Below, piece by piece: positions 46,918-58,900 of a DNA stretch of 64,000 nucleotides. Position 1 is the first letter of the stretch. Each line of letters begins with the position of its first letter. The notes under the pieces are model-generated. The model was not told the origin of the DNA. It saw only the letters and a list, made by a program, of their open reading frames with translations, and searched no databases. Made by a program: the position numbers and the translations under genes. This DNA is from Melitaea cinxia (taxonomy: Eukaryota; Arthropoda; Insecta; Lepidoptera; Nymphalidae). The stretch covers positions 3,844,001-3,908,000 of the forward strand of contig NC_059416.1 in NCBI RefSeq assembly GCF_905220565.1, in the 5' to 3' direction.

Positions 46918-49900
46918 CTGAAAAAACACAAAATTGCTCTCGTTGTAATATATCACACATGAAGTGAACGTATAGAGTAAACGTAAGAGTAAATGTTCTG
47001 AATACATAGATCTATATGTAAAATCGTTATGTTACACTTATCATGAAATATCGAAACCGCTCGACGTATAAAAAGAAATTTGGCAGGAGAGAATGGTTAT
47101 AATTAGTAGAGGTATTGTGATAGAGTCAGATTAAGGGAATCTAAGGGATCGCAAGTCTAATGAAAGTACGTATATAATTAGAGTAATCTAAGAAAGTTTT
47201 GTGATAAATAACACTTCTAAGGGGTGCAATGAGCAGGGATTGAAAGTTTATGTGGTAAGTTAAAGTCAAAAATATGAAACTTTTTTTGGAACTATTGATT
47301 TAGAATAAGTAAATACATATTATAGTATTTGTGGAAATTCTATACTTGTAGGTGTACAATAGGGGTTATAGAGTTGTACAGAAACTTTGTAATTTTTATA
47401 ATAAAAAATAATAATAAGTAAGCACGTTGAAGCAACGGTTGAATTGATAAAAACGATGGTGTTGAGAAGTGAAACAGGGGGGTCATAGAGTAACAACGAA
47501 AAAAAAAAGAAACAACAAAAAAAACCTCCTCCTCAAAAAAAAAAAACCTTTAAAAACTATTATAGGTGAAATTCTGAATGGTAAAATAGGAGATTATTTC
47601 CTATTACTCAAATGACGCAAAGGAAGACTACTTTTCGCACGATTGTTATATGAACCCTGATCTAGAGCAAGGTCTGCGAGGAGTCTGGTAGTTCTTCACA
47701 GTCACGGCACAAACATTGTAAGTAAAATAAATAGATAAATATCTACATAATACACACACGGTCGTCTGTTCCTAAAGTAAGCAACTTAATGCTTGTGTTA
47801 TAGGTAACAGCCGACTGGTATATAGCTACATTTTTTTTCGATAAACATACTTATGAATAATACATATATAAATATATAAATAAATATTTATATTACACCC
47901 AGACTCGGGGTGGGAATGGAACCCACAACCCTCGGAGCAGAAAACAGGGTCACTACAAACTGCGCCAACGGGCTAGTCTTGTGTATTGTTAACAAAGAGA
48001 TCCTAAATGATTGTTCATATAATATTGAATACTTTAATACTTTTGCACCTCTTTGTAAAGTAATACAATTTTATTTATTAATTTACTCTTTATTATACAC
48101 CAAAATATAAAAATACAAAATAATAATAATACAGACAATTTAAGAATGTGTAGTACAAGAGGCGGTCTTATGGCTAGTTAGCCATTTCTTCCAGACAACC
48201 CGAAATAGTTTTTTAATACTATTTATACAATCAATAAATACGCGAGTGAAGCCGTGGGAAACTGCTACTAATAAGTAAAAACCTCACACTCAATGGACCC
48301 ACGTTGGATTTACTTCTGTGTGCTGCGACTGGGTTCCAGAAACATATACAACATAATTTAATGTTATTGTAATTACAACCGCCAAGATCACGACAAATGT
48401 CATTACTTATACAAATTTGGGCATCGAACCTGTGATCATCATCAGCAACAGCTAGCGCAGTATCAGTGCATCACTCTTAAATATAACTACTAAATATAAA
48501 ATGTATTTGTTAAAGAAGCAAACATTCACTGACTGTTAAATTCTGATGATTCCCTATTTACAAAACTGCAATATATTTATAAAAAACAAATGTGTATTCA
48601 AAACTCCTGTATTTGTACCAGCGTATAGGCAATTTATCCACGCTTCAATTTCATACGATAAAATTTCCATCAGAAAAGGGAAACTAAACTAACGTGTACA
48701 AAGATAGAATAAAAATCGGAGTTTACTTTGAAAGTATAATCTCCAGGCGCTACGTCGGTTACATCCACCCACTGGCAGTCGATATTGTACTGGTACACGT
48801 CTGAACAGTTCACAGAAACTCCTGGAAGAAAATATATTTATAATAATATACTTATGTGAAATTGTTATAAGGGAAACGATTATTCCTAACTTAAGGTTTT
48901 ACTTGGCTAATTATATTTGTTTACAATATTTTATTACAATGGCACATCATTTTTTAAGTATGAATCAAGTAAAAATTAATAAAGATTGGAACACTTTGAA
49001 AACATGACTTTCTCGTGGATAGAAAACCTCACAAAAAGCAAAGTTATCCTGAATTTAATGTCATATATCAGCCATAAATCAAACACCTTGATCGCCATAA
49101 TTCTTGCACGAGAACTTTCTTTCAACGCCAGGGAGGCAAGTGTTGTCTTCTAAGCAAAATGACGCCTTATGTCCTTCGGCCACTCGCTTCTTATTGGCAT
49201 CCAGAACATCAAACGTTGCGAATACTTCCATACTGTGGTAATGCCTGTAAAATTTTTAGAAATGTCTAATTGCTTTTTACCTCTTAATGAACCTTAATTT
49301 TTAACTGAGGTAGGGCACAGCAGGAATTTCCTGCTCAAAATATGGAGCAGCCCGACTGGGGTAGTACCTCGACCTTACAGAAGATCACAGCAAAATAATA
49401 CTGTTTTCAAGCAGTATTGTGTTCCTGTTGGTGATTAAGGTGACCAGAGCTCCTGGGGGGATTGGGAATTGGGTCGGCAACGCGCTTGCGATGCTTCTGG
49501 TGTTGCAGGCGTCTATAAGCTACGGTAATCGCTTACCATCAGGTGAGCCGTACGCTTGTTTGTCGACCTAGTGACATAAAAAAAAACATGTGATGAGATT
49601 ACCGTAACTATTGTGTATACATTTACAATACAATACAATATACATTTGGACATTTATTAGAATTGTTATAAATATGTTTATGTGGTAGGTATTTCTTATA
49701 AATCAATCAAGTCATAGATTAGCTTCTTGTAACTACTCTATTCTAGTCCTAGTTAATTCATTACAAGTGATTCAGTCATTTTAGCCTGTAATTTTCCACT
49801 GCTTAGGAATCTTTCTTCATGTAAGAGAAAGATAGGAGCTTACTCCACCACGCTGCTCCAATGCGGGTTGGCGGATAAATTCCCTACTATGAGTAACGAT

Positions 49901-52900
49901 CGCTTTAAAATATACACGATAACAACTAAGGCCGACAGCTTAACATTCTCTCCGAGGCACGGTGGGGAGACCCACAAGATCTAACAACCAGCCCGGTAAT
50001 AAATATTTGTATAAACACAAATTTCCACTCCGAGAGGGAATCAAACCCGCGACCGTCGGTGTTTAGGCGCCGCCGACACAGCACACGCACCTTTACACCA
50101 GTTCAGTAAAGTTAACATATTTCAAAAAAAAATTGTATAAAAATTATTATTTTCAGGTATTCAATACAGGATTTAAATGTGCAGAATAAAAGTTACGAAA
50201 ATACATACATATGGCAAAGATGCCACTGCCACAAATGTTTTGGCAGATAGGGTCTGAATTCAGCGTTACCAATGTTTAATGAAGACGCCGTAAAGCGAAG
50301 TAATCTTCGGGTTTCGAACTGCCAGTTAGGGTTTGTGTTTTGAATCTGTTGAAAAAAGGAAAGTCTTAAGAATAATTTTTCTACTAATATTATAATTACC
50401 CAAAAAAAAACATATTTTGCTTTTTGTACTGGATTATTAACTATAAAAGTTTAATTAATTTTAATTAATTAATAAATTTAATTAATTAATAAAATAAAAT
50501 TAATTAATTAGCTTATGTAAACGGTCCCATGATCTATTTAAATAGCTGTTTGCTATCAAACAAAACAAAAACTTAACAAAATGGCATCATCGTCAACGTG
50601 ATAGCCGAAAAAAAGTCAAGTCAAGTACGCAGTGGGGATAGTTCAAACAATTTCTCGTCAGATTTTGCTTAAATTTAAATGGGACCATAGCGATTCAAGA
50701 AGGAAATGCTGCCAGCATTCTTGGCACGATTCCACGCGGACATGATTTATACCAAAACTATATGTAAATGTTTAGTTCTTAAGTTGTGAATTGTAAATAT
50801 GTGTAATGTTTAGTAAACTATTGTTATACTTTTATAAAAAAAAAATGGGACCATACAACGAGCAACAGCTTTTAAATATCAAAAACTATCATTGAAAGCA
50901 ATACACGCAGTAAAAAGGTATGAGACACACATTAAAAATACATTCGAATTGAGAATCTCCTCATTTTTTTAAAATTCGTTTGAAATTAGAAAGAACCGAA
51001 AAAATTACATGAATTATAGTTTGATATAAAAGTTATGAAAATATTAAGCTACAAATTATATTAACACTCATTTTAAAAGCAGCTTATTCATTATTAATCG
51101 TTAAATCTGTTTAAATTTTTAATAAATAAAATCTTATACTATTAAACGAACAATTCTTGTATATATATAATTTTATATATCTATATAATCTGAATCTCGG
51201 AAACGGCTCTAACGATTTTCATAAATTTGGTCTGCAGGGGATTTCGGGGGAGATAAATAAATCTAGCTAGGATTCATTTTTAGAAAATGTCGTTTTATCC
51301 CTGTTTTTAGGTAATGAAAAAATGGTTACAATATCGTTAGAAGAGGAAGGTAAATTTCTCAGCCATTAATAAAGTTATAATAGCTCATGGGAAATCAGCC
51401 GGTCGTGATCGACCGAAAAGTTCATAGTTCAAATCCTCATGTTTCCAAGATCGATTATGATTTTTTCTTTTTTTCTAATTGCACTCGTTATTTTTCATTT
51501 AAATAGCCAGTTCATATTTTTTATTATTATGTCGGTAAAAGCGAAAAATATTATTCGTATAATATAATCATTTTTTTTTTCATTATCGACGTTGTTTTAT
51601 TTGTCATTTCTCTATTTATATAATTTGTCATCAAATTTCGATTTCAACAAAATTCGTGGCGAACATAAGTTGAGAGGGAGATATAAGTTAGTTAGGATAG
51701 AAAGAGAGAGATTTACGTTTCGTAAGTTTCACTACAGTCGTGTGGTCTAAAGCACACGTTTTTTTATCACATAAAAACTTTTTTTTTTAAATTTTCTTAA
51801 AAATCTTTATCACACACTTATTACTGTAGTACTAACCGAAAGTTTAAATAAAAGCACACAAACCTCATACGCAGATTTGCTCAGACAGTTCTCTTCCATC
51901 GCGCATTGCAGTTGATACATCGCTACATCTTGAAGATGAGCAGTATGTTCGATAGCTGAAGTGTCTAGATACAGATCAGCTAGATGCTGAGTGCATACAA
52001 CAGCAGCCACGTGATCTGGAATAAAATACCAACTGCTTTTACTTTAGTTCTTTTGTATATCTCTACTAATAATTATTATTTATTATAAATGTGAATGTAA
52101 GTTTGTTTGTTACGCTTTCGCGCGAAAACTACTTAACCGAGCATTATAATACTTCGTATACATATTCTTGGAGGTATTAGAAGTAACATAGGATACTTTT
52201 TTAATAAAACACTTTTTTCGGATTTTATCGCGGTTTATTGTTAACTTTTGATTCCCGACGTTTCGGATACTTTACAGCAACCATGGTCACGGGAGGACTG
52301 AGGTGTCAGACGTCCCAACGTTACAAAGTTATTCGAAACTACCCGACATACATCAATATCTTATATAGTCCTATCTACGCAGAATGTGCTAATTGAGTCT
52401 TTAATCTGTGGTGAATTATGCTTGGTTTTTGATTTAATTATATTAATAATGGGGTCCCAAGCAGGTGGTAATTGCCAGCCATCTTCTCTATTGAAATTTG
52501 GATGTTTTTTAATTTCAATAGCCTCACGGATCATCCTTGGTTGGAATCGGTGTTCTTTTGCGAGGATCTGTGGTTTATCGAATCTAATATAATGGCTAGC
52601 TGTGTCTAGACTGTGTTCACAGATTGCAGACTTAGTATAGCGACGATGTTTTAAGTCAGCTATATGTTCTTAAACTTAAAACATCGTCGCTATACTAAGT
52701 CTGCAATCTGTGAACACAGTCTAGACACAGCTAGCCATTATATTAGATTCGATAAACCACAGATCCTCGCAAAAGAACACCGATTCCAACCAAGGATGAT
52801 CCGTGAGGCTATTGAAATTAAAAAACATCCAAATTTCAATAGAGAAGATGGCTGGCAATTACCACCTGCTTGGGACCCCATTATTAATATAATTAAATCA

Positions 52901-55900
52901 AAAACCAAGCATAATTCACCACAGATTAAAGACTCAATTAGCACATTCTGCGTAGATAGGACTATATAAGATATTGATGTATGTCGGGTAGTTTCGAATA
53001 ACTTTGTAACGTTGGGACGTCTGACACCTCAGTCCTCCCGTGACCATGGTTGCTGTAAAGTATCCGAAACGTCGGGAATCAAAAGTTAACAATAAACCGC
53101 GATAAAATCCGAAAAAAGTGTTTTATTAAATGAGTAAAATTCGCGTAAACATTAGAAAACAATAGGATACTTTTTATTAATAAAAATTCAATGCGAGTGA
53201 AGTCGCGGGTAAAAGCTAGTATTCTATAATTTGCGTTGGATGTTTGTTATTTATTTTCTTGTGCATACTCATGTAAGTCGTCGAATCGTAATTTTGTAAA
53301 TTATTATTATATTATTGTTTGGTAAATTCATTATGGGTAATATGAAACTACATTCAATTCGGAACGAAGACTCGACAAGAAGCTACGCAATTACTCTTTA
53401 AAAAAAAACTATCTAATATCGTAAACTAGCAACCCGCCCTGGCTTCGTACGGGTGCAATGCTGATACTAAATAATATAAAATTATTAGTGTTTCTCTACC
53501 ATATTATATATGTATAGCTATAGATATAAACCTTTCTCTTGAATCACTCTATCTATTAAAAAAACCGCATCAAAATCCGTTGCGAAGTTTTAAAGATCTA
53601 AGCCTACATAGGGACAGACAGCGGGAATCTACTTTGACTTATACTATGTAGTGATAAAACAAAAATAATCTATATTATTTAGGCAATAAAATTCTTATTT
53701 AATATGGGTTGCAACTTCCATAATTTATTTTAAATATCCATAACTTTCACCCGGCGACATTGTTTACTTGATCATTAATCAAGGATCCAACCTCACGACC
53801 CAGCTTGTTTGACACCGCGACTGCTAAGCAGTTTGTAAAGTTACTGCCGAAAATACATTTTGTGGTCGTGTAGTGTCACTGTTACAGGAATGTTTTATCG
53901 ACTCAAAACTTTTGTACACAGGTATTTAGGTCACATTTAACCGACTTTAAAAAGGAAGATCTCCATGCGCCTGTATTTTTTTGTGTGTTAAAAGGAGTTT
54001 AATAAATTGATTATATGTACTTTTATTTTAATATGACTAGTGTTACCTCATAACTTTTAACTGAGTGAACCAATTTCGATGATTCTTTGTACTGTTTGAG
54101 TTAATGGGTATTTAATTGACTTATACTTTACGTTGTATTACTTGTTGAGAAAATTGAAGTCGGTTTTTTTCGTTCGCGAGCAAACACAATTACAGACAAC
54201 AAACTAATATAACTAAGATAATGAACTCTATCAAGTACAGCAAAACATTAGGAGAGAGAAAGTTTTTACTCATCATAGAATCAATATAGAATATAATGCA
54301 TTACGCTATGAATCATAATAGCAAAAGAGTAGGCATAAAAATATTTATATGCAAGCAAAATCGTGATGTGAGTCGCGCTCTCAGCATTTTAATATCTTCT
54401 ATATATTTGTACCGTAGTTTTGGCTACCAAGAAACTGGTAGTTGATTTGCTAAACAATCTAGACAAATCAATGGCTTGATTTATATGGAAATCAGATAAC
54501 CGCTATCAAGCATAAATCGTTTATAGTCTAACGCATAAATTATATACCTATCTATCTACCGATAGGGTCTTTGTGAACTTTTAGATTAAACATGGAACTT
54601 AATACAACGATTCATGAATATTATTCGATCTTATTTCATGAAAATATCATCACATCAACCGCTGGACACAGGCCTCCACAAGTTTGAGCCAAAAATGGCG
54701 TGAACTCAAGTGTTTTGCCCATGAACACATGAAACACATGAAAATGTAGTAATATTTATTTTTAGGACAACTAACAAAACAAACACTAATACAGATTATA
54801 CAAAAATGTTTACAATAATTTGCTGAGTGTTGTTTTATTTGCAAGTTGTCACGGCGTGGTTAAGGACAGTTCCATCTAAGTAGTAATTATTTTATTAATA
54901 TAATATAGTTATGTTTTTTATAACATGAAGGTAACAAGCGTCCGGCCTGCCTGGTGGTTAATGGCTACCGTAGCTACCTGCAACAACAGAAGCATCACAG
55001 GCGCGTTGCTGACCCCCCGATCCTCCCCAGGAGCCCTACTCGCCACACAAACACAACTCTGGTTGAAAGCAATATTATTCGGTTGTGATTTTCTGTAATG
55101 TTCTGGTGCTTACCCAGACGGGCTGCTCCAAATTTGGAGCAAGATATTTCCTACTATGCCCTACCTCATTAAATTTTAATGTTACGTATAATTCTGTTCT
55201 CCTATTACCAGTCAGGGGAAGTGAATTCCACCTTAAAAACAACACATATTGTATGTAAAGTAACACGTGGTTCAATAAGTCCAAAAAAAGGTCTTTTTTA
55301 TAAAATTAATTTATATTCATCAACATAGTCTCCTCCAAGAGCGATACAGTCCCTCCAACGCTTTTCTAACTTTTCTTTCCCATGTGTGTAGAACGATTTG
55401 TCTTTGGCTTCAAAATAAGCCTCCGTTGCTGCGATAACTTCACTATTTGAGTCAAATTTCTTACCCTGAAGCATTTTTTTGAGGTCTGCAAACAGCCAGT
55501 AATCACTGGGGGCCAAGTCTGGCGAATAAGGGGGATGAGGAAGCAATTCGAAGCCCAATTCGTTAATTTTGGCCATCGTTCTAACGGACTTGTGACAAGG
55601 CGCGTTGTCCTGGTGAAACATCACTTTCTTATTGTTCATGTGAGGCCGTTTATCCGCAATTTCGTACTTCAATCGCTCTAATAAGCACATGTAATAGTCA
55701 CTATTTATATTTTGCCCCTTTTCAAGGTAGTCGATGAAAAGTATTCCATGCGCATCCCAAAATATAGACGCCATAACCTTACCGGCCGATTTCTTTGGAC
55801 GCTTCGGGCGGCTTTCACCAGCCGCTCTCCACTCCGCTGCCTGCCGATTGGATTCCGGAGTGAAATGGTATATCCAGGTTTCATCCATTGTTATATACCG

Positions 55901-58900
55901 ACGTAAAAAATCCTTTTTATTATGATTCATCAGCGCCAAACATCGCTCTGAATCATTGATACGTTGTTCCTTTTGATTAGTTGTAAGCAAACGCGGCACC
56001 CACTTAGAAAAAAGCTTTTTCATGGCCAAATTTTTATGTAAAATAGTGAAAACACTACCAGCTGAAATCTTCACTATCTCTACTATCTCTCGAACTTTTA
56101 CCTTCCGATCTTCCAATACGATTTTGAGGACTTGGTTAATATTTTGTTGAGTCACTGCTTTATTTGGACGACCTGAGCGTTCCCCATCATTGGTGTTCAT
56201 GCGACCGCGTTTGAAGTCGGCATACCACCGACAAATGGTTGCTTTAGAGGGAGCTGATCCTGCATAACATTTTATAAGCCATTGCTGTGCTTCAACGGTA
56301 TTTTTTCCCATTAAAAAACAATGTTTTATCAACACGCGAAACTCGTTTTTTTCCATTGTATCGAAATTACAACCGTAGCGTCACTTAAATGTTTCAAAAT
56401 CAATAATTGTATGGTTCCATTTTTAAAAAATTGACAAATATTCTTGTATTGATAGCCAGTACTTTTTAAAAATCAAAAGAGTTTTTAATATATGCGCCAT
56501 TTCCAGGTTAGTCTCGGGACTTATTGAACGATCTAGTAGTAGAAAAAAAAAAATTCAAATACAAGTAATTATTAACCAGAAATTGCTACTCAAATTTAAA
56601 TTTAGACGCTAAAACCTCATTAGATTGATAATCTATATTATATGACTTTCTGTACGTACCAATTATAGAAATTGGACAGAAATGTTATTTATATAGCTTT
56701 TATTAAAATTTCATTCCACGCTATTACCAAAAAAGTCTAGAAAGTCAACGAAGTATCTAAGTAAAGTAACTTACCAAGTTCACCAGGACAAGTGACATCT
56801 CCCAAATCTTGATGTTTGCACATAAAAAGGTTTGTTTCATTTCCTGCACATTGTACTCCGCTCAATATTATCTTGGAATTTCCAAAATAATCTGTTTGTA
56901 ATGCCTGTTCGGCAAACCCGAGGGCTAAGTGATGGCAAATTACAGATGCTTCATAGAGTGTCCAGCCGTCTGGACATATACTTCCCCAAATGCCATTATG
57001 GTAAATCTGTAAAACAAAGTCGTTTGATATCAAGATTTATAACTATGGTAAGTGTCATTTTAATTTTACCGTACTATTTATCAACACACTAAGAAGTTTA
57101 ATAAAAAAGTTTATCACTTCAGTCTATGGCAGTCCACTACTGAACATAAGCCTCCCCAAGTTCGCGCCTGACATCCCGGTTTTCCGCAATCCTCATCCAG
57201 CCTACACCGGCAATCTTACGTAGATCGTCGGTCCAACGGGCCGGAGGACGTCCCACACTGCGTTTGCCAAGACGCGGTCTCCACTCCAGACCCGTCTGCT
57301 CCAACGGTCATCGGTCCTGTGACACAGATGACCAGCCCACTGCCACTTCAACTTGCTAATTCTGTGGGCTATGTCGGTTACTTTCGTTCTCTCGCGGATA
57401 GTCTCATTTTTAATCCTATCTTTGAGAGAAACCCCAAGCATAGCCCGTTCCATTGCACGTTGAGAAACTTTAAACTTGTGGACCAGTCCCTTCGTCAGTG
57501 TCCACGTCCCGGCTCCGTATGTTAACACAGGAAGGACGCATAGCTCGAAGACTTTTCATCATCATCGTCATCATCATTACAGCCTATACAGTCCACTGCT
57601 GGACATAGACCTCCACAAGTTTACGCCAAAAATAACGTGAACTCATGTGTTTTGCCCATAGTTACCACACTGGGCAGGCAGGTTGGTGACCTCAGGGCTG
57701 GCTTTGTCGCACCAAAGACGCTACTGCCCGTCTTCGGCCTATGTATTTCAAAGCCAGCAGTTGGATTATTATCCCATCATCGGTCGGCTTTTTAAGTTCC
57801 AAGGTGGGAGTGGAACGGTGTCATCCCTTACTCGCCTCTTACGCCATTCACGGGAAGAAAGGGGGTGGCTATATTCTTTACTTCCATAACCACACAGCGT
57901 ACCAAACTTACTCTTCAGATTTCTTCTTTTTTAAGTGTATTGCCAACTAGCAAAGTTCAGCAGTTCTGCATAGTTTTTACTAGGCTGAACGCTTAGCAAG
58001 TAGTATATAAAGAACTTTTATATTTTTACAAGACTTACACATATATATGCTATATAATAACTAGTGAGGTAGAGCACAGCAGGAAATATCATCCTCAATA
58101 AGTGGAGCAACCCGACTGGGGATGTACCTCGACCTTATAGAAGATCACAACTAAATAATACTGCTTTCAAGCAGTGTTGTGTTCCTGTGGTCAGTAAAGT
58201 GACCAGAGCTCCTGAGGTGGATTGGCTGTAGGGACGACAACGCGCTTGTAATACTGCGGTATTGCAAGCGTCTAAAGACTACGGTAATCGCTTACCTTCA
58301 GGTTAGCCGTATGTTTGTTTGCCAACCCAATTGTATAATTTAAAATAAACATGTTTAAAACATGCTCACCTCGATTCGGCCTTCATTAACACTTCTACCT
58401 CCAACAAGTCTTAAGCTGGCTCTTCTTATATCAATAGCTTCATCTAGACGTTTATTTGATTTTCTTTTAATATTAACTGGTACAGTCTCAAAAATATTGT
58501 TACAAATAACCCCAGCCGCTTCACCTGGTTCACAATCAGATATACCCCAGCCAGTAAAAGTACATTGAGATAAATATTTTTCATTCCCTTCACACACTAC
58601 ATCATCCATCCAATATTTTTCTGTAAAAATTAGTGAATATATAATTTAGTTCATTAAATTTTATATAAAGTTTTATAACTGTGTTTTTTTTTTACAGATA
58701 TATGATACGTTATGATGTGATATGTTATGAAATATCAATTATTACTCGTACATCAAATATTTTAATTCGTCATTTACATAAGTGAACAAATTATTGAAAA
58801 GTAAATACAAAAATTGCATTCTTAACCTTTTCGATTTAGAGGATGAAAAAGGAATTACGTGTAATTTTAATATCATATAATATCGATTTATATTTAGATT

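Larger units (their letters stand above)
52016..56774 (-). other. Loxl2 intron 4
   Basis: The most heavily invaded intron: Helitron with nested Penelope palindrome, second Helitron, repeats E, D and C, and mariner (all listed). 54193-54654 and 56540-56774 show nothing recognised. Confidence 0.7.

Noticed and set aside
52386..52592. Two identical 68-residue frames on opposite strands (also 52738-52944)
   Set aside because: They are antisense shadows of the Penelope protein in the two palindrome arms, not genes.
52981..53110. Hammerhead ribozyme in the Penelope 3' region
   Set aside because: Penelope-like elements can carry such ribozymes and CGAAACGTC is suggestive, but I found no matching CTGANGA core box nearby on either strand.
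55712..55925. Plus-strand frames of 63-64 codons
   Set aside because: Antisense shadows of the mariner transposase gene.
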